From assembly GCF_019093865.1 (NCBI RefSeq), contig NZ_JABJXD010000002.1:62001-126000 (forward strand): a DNA stretch of 64,000 bases. The letters run 5' to 3'. A program made the translations under genes and the position numbers. This stretch comes from Lentibacillus saliphilus. GTDB taxonomy: Bacteria; Bacillota; Bacilli; Bacillales; Amphibacillaceae. Numbering within the stretch: position 1 is the stretch's first letter; each line of letters opens with the position of its first letter. Shown piece after piece: positions 55,922-64,000 of this stretch. A model generated the notes under the pieces. The model ran no database searches. It saw only the letters and a list, made by a program, of their open reading frames with translations, and was not told the DNA's origin.

Positions 55922-56689
55922 ATGGAAATGCAATTACTACTTGAGTATTTATGGGTCGTCGTTGTCCTCATCGGTTTAGAGGGCTTACTCGCTGCTGATA
56001 ATGCACTTGTTTTGGCGATTATGGTCAAACATCTCCCACCAAAGGAACGGAAAAGAGCATTATTCTACGGCCTGGCAGGGGCTTTCGTACTACGTTTCGG
56101 ATCACTGTTCATCATTTCGTTTCTTGTTGATATTTGGCAGGTTCAGGCACTTGGTGCGGCATACCTACTATTTATTGCCATTAAGCACTTGGTCGATAAG
56201 TACCGTCATAAAGACGAAGTAACAAGTTCAAAAGGAAATGGTTCTGGTTTTTGGATGACGGTTTTGAAGGTTGAATTTGCGGATCTCGCATTTGCGGTTG
56301 ACTCGATTCTCGCTGCGGTGGCAATTGCCGTCGCGTTGCCGCCTACAGGGATTGGAACAATTGGTAGCCTCGATACAGGACAATTCCTCGTCGTATTTGC
56401 TGGCGGTATGATTGGTTTAATCATTATGCGTTTTGCTGCCAATATTTTTGTTGATTTATTGAACAAGCGTCCAGCACTTGAAGTGGCTGCGTTTTATATC
56501 GTCGGTTGGGTCGGTGTCAAGCTTGCTGTCATCGTTATGGCACATGAGGACATCGCATGGATTCCACACGACTTCCCACATTCGACAACATGGAAACTCA
56601 TCTTTTACGGTGTATTGGTTGCGATTGCTGCGACAGGGTGGTTTTGGTCATCAGGGAAGAAGGAACAACGCGACCAACCGTCTGTGTAA
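55922..56689 (+). CDS. ykoY: TerC family manganese exporter (YkoY/YceF-like)
   Basis: A 255-residue membrane protein with seven to eight helices of the TerC family. Acidic residues in helices, EGLLAADNALVLAIMVKHLP (about 20-39) and EFADLAFAVDSILAA (about 115-129), form the metal path. YkoY and YceF (MeeY, MeeF) export manganese in Bacillus subtilis and help metallate secreted proteins. The Mn2+ riboswitch before it supports the same job: high Mn2+ turns on export. AAAGGAG lies 12 nt before ATG 55922. Confidence 0.92.
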   Translation: MEMQLLLEYLWVVVVLIGLEGLLAADNALVLAIMVKHLPPKERKRALFYGLAGAFVLRFGSLFIISFLVDIWQVQALGAAYLLFIAIKHLVDKYRHKDEVTSSKGNGSGFWMTVLKVEFADLAFAVDSILAAVAIAVALPPTGIGTIGSLDTGQFLVVFAGGMIGLIIMRFAANIFVDLLNKRPALEVAAFYIVGWVGVKLAVIVMAHEDIAWIPHDFPHSTTWKLIFYGVLVAIAATGWFWSSGKKEQRDQPSV

Positions 56690-56717
56690 CGTGTGAAAAA
56701 AATAAACAAATAAAGTT

Positions 56718-56752
56718 GGGCAGACCGTTATGTGCGGCTGCCTGTTTTTTTT
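56718..56752 (+). terminator. Rho-independent terminator after ykoY
   Basis: GGGCAG-A-CCG pairs with CGG-C-TGCC, 7-nt loop, followed by TGTTTTTTTT. Confidence 0.8.
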
Positions 56753-56908
56753 GGATATCGTAAAGACTGCAGAAGAAAGCGTGAAGTTTTCAAGCAAATA
56801 GGGTATCGTCAGGTATGATTGATTCCCTTTGTAAATTATTTGTAAAAATACCCTTTCAAAGGTCGCAATATGTTAAATTGGTAGAAATATCATGTTTGGG
56901 AGGCGACT

Positions 56909-58090
56909 ATGAAACGCACACAATCCTTACTCGACATTTTATGGACATCGCTTAAATTAGGCTTGACGTCATTTGGCGGTCCGGTTGCTCATCTCGGTTA
57001 TTTTAAAAATGAATATGTAGATAAACGAAAGTGGCTAGACGATCGTACATACGCTGATATCATTGCGTTATGTCAGTTTCTGCCGGGGCCGGCGAGCAGT
57101 CAGGTTGGAATTGCTATTGGTATGCTACGCGGTGGGATTACCGGTGGTGTCGTATCTTGGTTTGGCTTTACGATGCCGTCTGTTATCGTGCTCGTGTTAT
57201 TCGCTTTTTTATATCAATCTTTAACGATACAGGATGCTGCGTGGATTGTCAGTCTTAAGATCGTAGCTGTTGCAGTGGTTGCACATGCCGTTCTTGGTCT
57301 TGGGAAAAAACTAACGCCTGACAAGCCGCGGATTGCAATTGCTTTAGCAGCGGCGCTTGTGATGCTCCTATTTCCATCTGTTCAAATTCAAATAGCCGTT
57401 ATTGTCGTATCTGGCATCATAGGCTGGATCTTTTATTCTAATAAAGTTGAATCCAAGGTCACACCTTTTTCGATATCGATCTCTAAAAAGCTCGGTATTG
57501 CATCACTTGCCTTACTCGGTGTTCTCCTTGTTGCATTACCAGTCTTGGCACGAATGACTGAAAACGTATTTGTAGGAATATTTGATACATTTTTCCGAGT
57601 TGGTTCACTCGTATTTGGCGGTGGTCATGTCGTGTTGCCGTTATTAGAGCAGGAGGTTGTACCGGCTGGCTTGTTAACGAGCGGTGAATTTTTGTCTGGC
57701 TATGGAATGGCTCAGGCTGTACCGGGCCCTCTATTTACGTTTTCCGGTTACCTCGGTACGATGATGCACGGCGTCGCTGGTGCAGCTGTTGCGGTTATTG
57801 CCATCTTTTTACCGTCGTTTTTACTCATTATCGGTACATTACCTTTTCTGGAAGCACTCCGAAAGCGTACACGTTTTCAAGGGATATTGACGGGTGTCAA
57901 TGCTGGGGTTGTTGGCATTTTACTTGCGGCATTTTATAATCCTGTCTTCACGAGTGCCATTGTTGATGGTGTAGACTTTGCGCTTGCTGCAATATTATTT
58001 TCGATGCTTTATTTTTGGAAGCTACCAGCCTGGGCCGTTGTCATTGCTGGTGTTGTCCTAGGAACAGGCTTCGCAGCAGTTTTTGGATAG
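56909..58090 (+). CDS. chrA: Chromate transporter ChrA (two-domain)
   Basis: A 393-residue CHR family membrane protein with two homologous halves. Half 1 carries FGGPVAHLGYFKNEYVDKR and FLPGPASSQVGIAIG; half 2 carries VFGGGHVVLPLLEQEVV and AVPGPLFTFSGYLGTM. About ten hydrophobic helices. ChrA exports chromate, which enters by sulphate uptake; some homologues have unknown roles. ATG after GGGAGGCG. It stands alone; no chrB regulator is adjacent. The 3' region holds a hairpin and array 4. Confidence 0.9.
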   Translation: MKRTQSLLDILWTSLKLGLTSFGGPVAHLGYFKNEYVDKRKWLDDRTYADIIALCQFLPGPASSQVGIAIGMLRGGITGGVVSWFGFTMPSVIVLVLFAFLYQSLTIQDAAWIVSLKIVAVAVVAHAVLGLGKKLTPDKPRIAIALAAALVMLLFPSVQIQIAVIVVSGIIGWIFYSNKVESKVTPFSISISKKLGIASLALLGVLLVALPVLARMTENVFVGIFDTFFRVGSLVFGGGHVVLPLLEQEVVPAGLLTSGEFLSGYGMAQAVPGPLFTFSGYLGTMMHGVAGAAVAVIAIFLPSFLLIIGTLPFLEALRKRTRFQGILTGVNAGVVGILLAAFYNPVFTSAIVDGVDFALAAILFSMLYFWKLPAWAVVIAGVVLGTGFAAVFG

Positions 58091-58124
58091 TTTCTTATGC
58101 GGCGCTTGTTGTTAATGATGATCC

Positions 58125-58168
58125 ACAGTAGCACTCGCCTTTGCCTACGAACAAGAGGGTGCTACTGT
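58125..58168. terminator. Hairpin after chrA
   Basis: ACAGTAGCAC (58125-58134) pairs perfectly with GTGCTACTGT (58159-58168). The + strand side is followed by ATTTGT, a weak T tract. Array 4 begins 35 bp later. Confidence 0.55.
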
Positions 58169-58202
58169 ATTTGTCTGTGAACAAAAGAAATTCCATACGC
58201 AT

Positions 58203-58592
58203 ACGCATATCCGCCCGCCGTGGCGCATATATCGTGAAGGAGCCGCATATCCGCAGGCCGCGCCGCATATATCGTGAAGCGCACGCATATCCGTCCGCCG
58301 CGCCGCATATATCGTGAAGCAGCCGCATATCCGCCCGTCGCACCGCATATGTCGTGAAGCGCACGCATATCCGCCCGCCGCACCGCATATGTCGCGAAGC
58401 GCACGCATATCCGCCCGCCGTGGCGCATATGTCGTGAAGGAGCCGCATATCCGCAGGCCGCGCCGCATATATGCAAAAGTAGCCGCATATCCGTCAGTCG
58501 CACCGCATATATCGTGAACCGCACGCTATCGGACCCTCGCGCCGCATATATCGCGAAGCAGCCGCATATATCGTAAAACAGCCGCATACCCA
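58203..58592 (+). repeat. 20-bp-period intergenic array 4 with 40-bp higher order
   Basis: About 20 units start every 20 bp from 58203 to 58523, then at 58542, 58562 and 58582 after a 1-bp loss. The word is CCGCATAT, ACGCATAT or GCGCATAT. Unlike arrays 1-3, the spacers also repeat: type A (CGCATATCCG then GC-rich) alternates with type B (CGCATAT-A/G-TCGTGAAG). A segment near 58221-58270 recurs at 58421-58470. It fills the gap between convergent chrA and ligD (58091-58613). The three open minus-strand frames across it are a by-product of the period. Confidence 0.9.
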
Positions 58593-58613
58593 CGCTCCAC
58601 CCATTCTCAATGT

Positions 58614-60446
58614 TTATTGAGCAATGAGCTTTTCCAAGGCATCTAAACGCTGATCTGTACCTGCTTTAAAATAATGTGCCCATGGGCATCCCAGTGTTTG
58701 AATACGTTTGACGACATTCTTAATGGTGAATTGCTCTGGGCGCAGTTCTTCGTTTAGCTCTTCCCAAAAAAGCGGTGTCGCAACAGTCGCTTCTCCAGTA
58801 CTACGCGGAGAATAAGGGGCGATAATCGTCTTATCCTTTCCGTGCTGAACATAATCAATGTAAAGTCGACCGTTCCGTTTGTCCTTCATCCTTTCTGTCG
58901 TGAACAGGTCAGGCTCAGCTTGTTCAATCGTTTTGGCGAGCGCTTCTGTAAAAATAGCCGTATCATCGTAAGTCAGTCTATTGTCAGGAAGTGGAATATG
59001 AATTTGCAAGCCTTTATTGCCTGACGTTTTTACAAATGCCTCGAGTTCAAGGCCATCAATCAAACGTTTGATCAAGTGTGCAGCATATACAGCCAATTGA
59101 AAATGCCCACGATTAGGTGGGTCTAAGTCAAACACAATGTCAGATGGTGTTGCTTCATTGAACGTTTGAAAAGGAATATGGTATTCAATGGCTCCATGAT
59201 TGGCAAACCAAATGAGAGCATCAAGGCCATCGCAAAGAATCACTTTCTTGCCAGCCATTTTACCAGCCGGTATAAATTCGGGTGCATAATCCGGTAAATG
59301 CTTTTGGAAAAAGTGCGTTCCATTAACTCCGTCTGGAAAGCGAATGAGCGTTAGCGCACGCTGCTTTAAAAAAGGTAGCATATAAGGGGAAACCTCGCGC
59401 ATGTACACAAGTAAATCACCTTTTGTGAGATCAGCATCAGGCCAAAATGGTTTATCCGTATTTGAAAGATCAACAGTTTGAGGTAACATCGCTAAATTCA
59501 GCTCTAATTGCTGCACCGTACATGCCAGTCGTTCGGTTAACGGTGAAATGAGGACGAATTCAGGCTCGCGTAATTCGGCATCTGTCATATCTAAAGTATG
59601 TATGGTCGCTGCAATTGCTGGCGGAAGTTGTAACGCACCGTTCTGATGGATGCCATCTTCTTGAAATAGCATCTGCAACGTCTTTTTTGTCGTGTCATCA
59701 AGCCCGTGCTTGCATTTCCCAATAGGAATCCAGCTTTGTTCGTCATTGACGCTGACTGTAAAATAACCATTTGAAGGATCATATGCAGTTAAGACACCGG
59801 TAACTGTTCGCCAATTTTTGATTTTAAACCAATCGTAATGCTTCTTTCCCTGATGATAAATGCTTTTTGTTCGTTTCGTAATCATCCCTTCCCCTTTGAA
59901 GTCAAAAATTGTATTCCAAAGATTGCGCATGTCCGTTTTCGCTGGTACATAAGCAATGATCTCCGACAATCCTTGTACGGCTTGATTGTTATGCATGTCT
60001 GCAATGACAGCTTTGAGCATTTCCTTTCGTTCAAAAAACATCTTATTCGCAAAATCATCTCCGTTGTAGAAGAGAATGTCAAAAGCCATAAAGGTCGCAG
60101 GACGTTGTCTAGCAGCTTCCTGAATTACTACTTCAGTTTTCATTCGACCACGTTTTTGTAACAACGAAAAATTTCCTTGATATGGATTGTTCAATATGAC
60201 CAGCTCCCCGTCAAGGGTTATCGATTTCACATCATCTTTTGCTGCGAAAAACGCATGCATCACTTGGACAACTTCAGGGAATTGCGGTGTTAAGTCTTTG
60301 TTATGTTTACTCGTTAAGCTTAATGTTTGCCCATCCCAATCAAGTACACAACGAAAGCCATCATATTTCACTTCATAAACCCACTCATCTCCAACGGGGC
60401 TCTCTTGGCGCGCAATCGGCTTCATGACGGACTGTTTCAAGCCCAT
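58614..60446 (-). CDS. ligD: NHEJ DNA ligase/polymerase LigD (ligase-polymerase form)
   Basis: A 610-residue bifunctional enzyme, like Bacillus subtilis LigD (YkoU). The N-terminal ATP-dependent ligase has the adenylated Lys27 in EVKYDGFR, followed by LDGELVIL and TKRTKSIY motifs. The C-terminal AEP-type polymerase domain (about residues 320-610) has VFDLDPP (catalytic Asp pair), and KTSGNKGLQIHIP. There is no phosphoesterase domain. It seals double-strand breaks with Ku, whose gene is divergent 138 bp away. ATG at 60446 with GGAGGAA upstream. No terminator precedes array 4. Confidence 0.94.
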   Translation of the reverse strand: MGLKQSVMKPIARQESPVGDEWVYEVKYDGFRCVLDWDGQTLSLTSKHNKDLTPQFPEVVQVMHAFFAAKDDVKSITLDGELVILNNPYQGNFSLLQKRGRMKTEVVIQEAARQRPATFMAFDILFYNGDDFANKMFFERKEMLKAVIADMHNNQAVQGLSEIIAYVPAKTDMRNLWNTIFDFKGEGMITKRTKSIYHQGKKHYDWFKIKNWRTVTGVLTAYDPSNGYFTVSVNDEQSWIPIGKCKHGLDDTTKKTLQMLFQEDGIHQNGALQLPPAIAATIHTLDMTDAELREPEFVLISPLTERLACTVQQLELNLAMLPQTVDLSNTDKPFWPDADLTKGDLLVYMREVSPYMLPFLKQRALTLIRFPDGVNGTHFFQKHLPDYAPEFIPAGKMAGKKVILCDGLDALIWFANHGAIEYHIPFQTFNEATPSDIVFDLDPPNRGHFQLAVYAAHLIKRLIDGLELEAFVKTSGNKGLQIHIPLPDNRLTYDDTAIFTEALAKTIEQAEPDLFTTERMKDKRNGRLYIDYVQHGKDKTIIAPYSPRSTGEATVATPLFWEELNEELRPEQFTIKNVVKRIQTLGCPWAHYFKAGTDQRLDALEKLIAQ

Positions 60447-60514
60447 AACAGTTCCTCCTTCACGCAGAATTCTTTACCGTTATCATGTCCGTCTCAATAG
60501 ACCTTTAATACAAG

Positions 60515-60544
60515 TGGATAAAACAAACCTTAAAGAACAAACTA
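60515..60544 (+). promoter_or_regulatory. Possible sigma-G-type promoter of ku
   Basis: TGGATA (60515-60520), 17-bp spacer, CAAACTA (60538-60544) resemble the forespore sigma-G elements (TGNATA, CATNNTA). In Bacillus subtilis ykoV is sigma-G dependent. Two mismatches keep this weak. Confidence 0.3.
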
Positions 60545-60584
60545 AACATCAATGAATGCTGACTTTATAAAAGGAGGCGATCCG

Positions 60585-61439
60585 ATGCACACGATGTGGA
60601 AAGGAACGATCAGCTTCGGTCTCGTAAACATCCCGGTGAAGCTGCATGCTGCTACCGAGGATAAAGATGTGAAGCTCAGACAGCTCCATAAAGAATGCCA
60701 ATCTCCAATTAAATATGAAAAGGTGTGCCCAGTATGTGATCGTGAAGTGGCAAACGACGAAATTGTAAAAGGATATGAATATGCGAAGAATAAATTTGTC
60801 ATGCTTGAAGAAAGTGATTTCGCAAAAATAAAAGGCGAAAAGGGCGAACAAGCGGTTGAAATTATTGATTTCGTTAAGCTTGAAGACATAGACCCAATCT
60901 ATTTTAATAAAAGCTACTATTTATCTCCAAATGAAGGTGGAACAAAGGCATATGGCCTGCTACGCGCAGCCCTTTCTGACACGGGGAAAATAGGCGTTGC
61001 TAAAATGATGATACGGTCCAAGGAACAGCTTGCCGTCATTCGAATTTATCAGAATACGCTCGTCGTTGAAACGATTCATTATCCAGATGAAGTTCGCAGC
61101 GTGCAAGATGTTCCTAATGTACCTGAAAACATCGAGATGGCAAAAAAAGAAATAGACACAGCAAAACTGTTGATTGATCAGTTAACGACTGAATTCGATC
61201 CAGAAAAGTACCATGATGACTATAGAACAGCTCTCCTCGACTTGATACAGGCGAAGAAAAACAATGAACAGATCACAACTGCTCCGAAAGTGCCAGCTCA
61301 GGATAACGTTACAGACCTTATGGAAGCGTTGCAGGCATCACTAGAAAAGGCTAAAAAGGACAAGCCAAAGCCAAAACAGGCACAACCTAGACGTCGAAAA
61401 ACGACAGCTACTGCCAAAAAGAAAACGGCATCGAAATAA
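60585..61439 (+). CDS. ku: Ku DNA end-binding protein
   Basis: A 284-residue bacterial Ku (YkoV). It forms a homodimeric ring on broken DNA ends and recruits LigD. MWKGTISFGLVNIPVKLHAAT is the standard N-terminus; CPVCDREVAND is a zinc-ribbon remnant (about residue 45), and the core continues to about residue 235. The tail is rich in Lys, Arg, Pro and Ala (KPKQAQPRRRKTTATAKKK), typical of DNA-contacting tails. ATG at 60585 with AAAAGGAGGCG upstream; the frame from 60552 is not used. Confidence 0.94.
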   Translation: MHTMWKGTISFGLVNIPVKLHAATEDKDVKLRQLHKECQSPIKYEKVCPVCDREVANDEIVKGYEYAKNKFVMLEESDFAKIKGEKGEQAVEIIDFVKLEDIDPIYFNKSYYLSPNEGGTKAYGLLRAALSDTGKIGVAKMMIRSKEQLAVIRIYQNTLVVETIHYPDEVRSVQDVPNVPENIEMAKKEIDTAKLLIDQLTTEFDPEKYHDDYRTALLDLIQAKKNNEQITTAPKVPAQDNVTDLMEALQASLEKAKKDKPKPKQAQPRRRKTTATAKKKTASK

Positions 61440-61450
61440 TATGGGAAAAA

Positions 61451-61478
61451 GATCGTATGGCCCTGTACGGTCTTTTTT
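61451..61478 (+). terminator. Rho-independent terminator after ku
   Basis: GATCGTA pairs with TACGGTC (8-nt loop), followed by TTTTTT. The rest of 61479-61742 is AT-rich with no other feature recognised. Confidence 0.78.
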
Positions 61479-61742
61479 ATTTGCATTGTAGCGGTTGGGT
61501 GTTTTAACCAAAAGATAAAATGTTAGACAATATGTAAATAATAAAGGAATAAAATACAAAATATAACTAAACTTACAGATAATGATCCTAAAATAACAAT
61601 TACTTCTCATTAGTTTCATAATCACTACAATTCATTTTCAAAAGGGTTAAATCACTCAGAACCTGTTGTTCTAACGATGTCCAAGGGTATATGCTACTTA
61701 AGGAAACAACAACCTATTGTGAATGATAAAGGTGATTGAAAA

Positions 61743-62762
61743 ATGAGAGAAGCATACTTTGACAATGCGCGTGTCCTATTAATATTTCTCGTCGTATTTG
61801 GCCACGTTATTCAGCCTTATACAAGTGATTCAGCTGCGTTGAATACACTATACATGTGGATCTATACATTCCATATGCCGGCGTTTATTTTAATCGCAGG
61901 TTTTTTTGCGAAAGGCTCTGGTACAAAGCGTTATATCGCTACATTAATTAAAAAGCTTTTGATTCCTTATGTTATTTTTCAACTCATATATACTGGTTAC
62001 TATTTTATGATTGGTAAAGCTGATTGGCAAGCCAGTCTCGTTCATCCGCAATGGTCACTTTGGTTTTTGCTTAGTTTGTTTAGCTGGCATATATTATTAA
62101 TCGTTTTTAAAAGGTGGCCAGCACCGCTTGGGCTGCTCATATCTATTCAAATTGGACTTATCGCCGGTTATATTGGCGATATTGGTCATACGTTAAGCTT
62201 GTCGCGGACATTGGTGTTTTTTCCTTTCTTTCTAATCGGATATTGGTTGACGAAGCATCAGCTTATGCAATTGAAGCATATTCAAGTTAAGGTGGCAGCG
62301 CTTATTGTCATGACAACAGTTGCAATCGCCATAGCGCTCGCTCCAGAATTTAACTCGGGTTGGCTTCTTGCATCAAAGTCTTATGCGACCCTCGGTGAAC
62401 CGACTTTTGGTGGGGTTGCGAGATTGCTCATTTATATCACGTCAGCCATAATGGTCGTTAGCGTGCTTGCTTGGGTACCACGCAGACGATTTCCGATTAC
62501 CGAGCTCGGTGTGCGGACGCTATACGTGTATGTATTACATGGATTTATCATTCAGTTTCTACGTGTGACGGACATATCAGTTGCTCAATTTCACGGACCA
62601 ATGGATGTTGCCATATATGTGTCTTTTTCAGCTTTAATCGTATATATTTTATCTAGCAAACCAATTAGAACACTGACAAAGCCCTTAATTGAAGTGCAGA
62701 TGTACCATTTCAGAAAAGCAATACATTCCATCACGAAAAACGAATCGAGATCACCAACTTAA
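61743..62762 (+). CDS. Acyltransferase 3 family membrane protein
   Basis: A 339-residue membrane protein with about 10 hydrophobic helices. AYFDNARVLLIFLVVFGHVI at the N-terminus includes the conserved His of acyltransferase 3 (O-acetyltransferase) proteins, and FHMPAFILIAGFFAK is the second signature. This group (YkrP, OatA-like without the SGNH part) acylates sugars or lipids at the envelope. The acceptor is unknown. ATG with AAAGGTG upstream. Monocistronic. Confidence 0.86.
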   Translation: MREAYFDNARVLLIFLVVFGHVIQPYTSDSAALNTLYMWIYTFHMPAFILIAGFFAKGSGTKRYIATLIKKLLIPYVIFQLIYTGYYFMIGKADWQASLVHPQWSLWFLLSLFSWHILLIVFKRWPAPLGLLISIQIGLIAGYIGDIGHTLSLSRTLVFFPFFLIGYWLTKHQLMQLKHIQVKVAALIVMTTVAIAIALAPEFNSGWLLASKSYATLGEPTFGGVARLLIYITSAIMVVSVLAWVPRRRFPITELGVRTLYVYVLHGFIIQFLRVTDISVAQFHGPMDVAIYVSFSALIVYILSSKPIRTLTKPLIEVQMYHFRKAIHSITKNESRSPT

Positions 62763-63204
62763 TTTAAAGGTATCCTCAGTTGTGACACATGATAGAAAAA
62801 ACGGTATGGTAACTGTAACCGATTTGATTCTGAGCAGAGGCATTTTGTGAACGGTGTCTATATTGTCCGTAGCTCCTTTTGCTCATTCCTAAAAATGATT
62901 GCAACCTAATCGCGATTAAAACGTATACTTAATTACCCCCTTAACTTTATAATAGAATCGACAGCAATTAACCATCCCTAACTGGGGGTGGTTTGTTTTT
63001 TGGATTTTAGTACTGTTAAATATCTAGGCAAGGTGCATGTTATCATTCGACTGCTTCCTCAGCACAACTTTCAATCAAACATTTGATCAATTGCTTATTA
63101 GTCTGAAAACATATATCATTCAGTTTATATAAGTTTGGCAGCAAGACCATGCTGTAGTTTTCCATCTGATTGACAAGATATTTCACAGGTGAGGAGATGA
63201 GACC
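62763..63204. other. Intergenic region with isolated terminator-like hairpin
   Basis: 442 bp between two + strand genes. A TATAAT at 62948 precedes a terminator-like hairpin at 62970-63001 (AACCATCCC with GGGGGTGGTT, then TTTGTTTTTT). The PucR gene starts 200 bp later. It may be a leader, or the end of the preceding transcript. No riboswitch family recognised. Confidence 0.4.
62970..63001 (+). terminator. Rho-independent terminator-like hairpin
   Basis: AACCATCCC pairs with GGGGGTGGTT (one bulge, small loop) and is followed by TGTTTTTT. Confidence 0.6.
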
Positions 63205-64000
63205 ATGCATTTGGCGGTTGAAGACATTTTGGAGTTACCTATTTTAAAAACAGCCACTGTAAAAACAGGCTCAAACGTACTGAGACACCGTCATGTTGAG
63301 TGGGTATCCGTAATTGAAGGGACTGTAGAAGACTTCGTACGTCAAAATGAGTTTATCCTAACAATTGGTATGGGCTTTGAAAACACACCTGAACAATTGC
63401 TTGAATTTGTAAAAGACATTTATGAGTCTGGTGCTTCTGCCTTAGCAATTGCAACAGGTCGCTACATATTTGAAATTCCGGACAATGTTTTACAGTATAC
63501 TCGGCAACAGCAATTTGTTTTGATCGAGATCCCGTGGGAAATTCGGTTTGCAGATATTCAACGCACCGTTATGATGAAGTTGAATGAATGGCAGGACGAT
63601 ATATCACGTCACTCGCGGAGAATTCAGAAGCGATTGATTGATCTCGTCGTTCAAGGAAAGGATTTATCAGATATTGTGAAGTATGCTGAGAGAACTCTAG
63701 GCTGGTCGATCGTTTTTCGTGATGAGAAAGGACGCATAAAGCCTAACACAGAAAACGCACTGGACATGACACGACTGTGGGCTAATTTGGAATCGAGAGA
63801 CGGCACACATATTGAAGAACCGGTATCACACCATATTGAAAAAATGGTGGTTAACGAATGTCATTTGATCAAAAAATCAATTTCAGCAGGTGGACTCGAC
63901 CGAGGGAGCTTCATCATTCTTCTTCCGAAGGGCGTCCGTGTGACAGGTAATGTCCTGCATATTCTTGAGTATTTATCAGCAGCTGCCGCCCTTTGGAGCT
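63205..64000 (+). CDS. PucR-family transcriptional regulator, 3' partial
   Basis: Open from ATG 63205 to the right edge of the window (265 codons, no stop). ATG is preceded by GAGGAG. Residues 1-125 form the PucR N-terminal domain (MHLAVEDILELPIL...VEWVSVIEG), known from purine-catabolism regulators. A helical linker then leads to a second region (about 150-265, SIVFRDEKGRIK; ISAGGLDRGSFIILLP) of GAF/CdaR type. The C-terminal HTH_30 is beyond the window. Regulated genes probably lie further right. Confidence 0.85.
   Translation, partial: MHLAVEDILELPILKTATVKTGSNVLRHRHVEWVSVIEGTVEDFVRQNEFILTIGMGFENTPEQLLEFVKDIYESGASALAIATGRYIFEIPDNVLQYTRQQQFVLIEIPWEIRFADIQRTVMMKLNEWQDDISRHSRRIQKRLIDLVVQGKDLSDIVKYAERTLGWSIVFRDEKGRIKPNTENALDMTRLWANLESRDGTHIEEPVSHHIEKMVVNECHLIKKSISAGGLDRGSFIILLPKGVRVTGNVLHILEYLSAAAALWS

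Noticed and set aside
58095-58593. Three overlapping minus-strand frames of 107-143 codons with repeated CGYA / HMR / DICG-like peptides
   Set aside because: All three reading frames are open because the 20-bp unit contains no stop codon on that strand and 20 is not a multiple of three. The peptides are translations of array 4, without ribosome sites or domain structure.
62763-63001. Riboswitch before the PucR gene
   Set aside because: A terminator-like hairpin exists, but I saw no conserved core of purine, TPP, SAM, glycine or other familiar riboswitches, and the hairpin is 200 bp from the gene.

Overview
This 64 kb window reads as chromosomal DNA of a low-GC Gram-positive bacterium of the Bacillaceae. 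Nearly every recognisable protein has a Bacillus counterpart: YeaC/YeaD, YpuA, App oligopeptide permease, YkpA, YpmR/YpmS, Hut enzymes, PgcA, YkoY-type TerC, LigD/Ku. Starts are preceded by strong GGAGG-type ribosome sites, and TTG/GTG starts are common. SpoIIM-like, YpuA and LigD/Ku genes fit a spore former, but no gene here proves sporulation. I see no rRNA, tRNA, CRISPR array, transposase or prophage; this is ordinary core/accessory chromosome.

Layout. 0-4 kb: MoxR ATPase (5' end cut by the window), DUF58, SpoIIM-like and RDD membrane proteins, a widely conserved neighbourhood. 4-12 kb: DoxX, a PH-domain protein, a Cu/Zn superoxide dismutase lipoprotein, an MFS transporter, a SWIM/SNF2 helicase and a small unknown protein. 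11.6-16.5 kb: an unusual wHTH regulator, RidA, an MFS transporter and YpuA. 16.9-22.7 kb: an appDFABC-type oligopeptide ABC transporter with a CodY-like box before it. 22.9-26.4 kb: a LysM-3D cell-wall protein, a 48-residue membrane protein, and the kbl-tdh threonine degradation pair. 26.7-39.7 kb: an XRE-TPR regulator divergent from an MFS pump, YkpA, a permuted papain-like protein, a WYL regulator, YpmR/YpmS, RarD, methionine gamma-lyase, cardiolipin synthase and a thioesterase. 39.7-46.9 kb: hutHUIG (histidine to glutamate) with a cre-containing promoter and a leader terminator, then an M29 aminopeptidase. 47.3-64 kb: RecQ, CPA1 antiporter, AI-2E family protein, PgcA, a manganese riboswitch with TerC, ChrA, divergent LigD and Ku, an acyltransferase, and the start of a PucR-type regulator.

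The most striking unexplained structure is a family of four intergenic arrays. In each, an 8-bp word (consensus A/C-CG-C/T-ATA-A/T) recurs with a strict 20-bp period, always on the + strand, with 7, 8, 9 and about 20 units. All four lie in gaps between convergent genes, mostly between facing terminators. The other two long convergent gaps hold two copies of a different element, a 230-330 bp stem-loop with terminal inverted repeats. So all six long convergent gaps carry a repeat, while no divergent gap does. Other regulatory signals: a yybP-ykoY Mn2+ riboswitch, cre sites before hutH and the methionine gamma-lyase, an Fnr/Rex-like site before doxX, and a 19-bp perfect operator-like palindrome at the MFS promoter.
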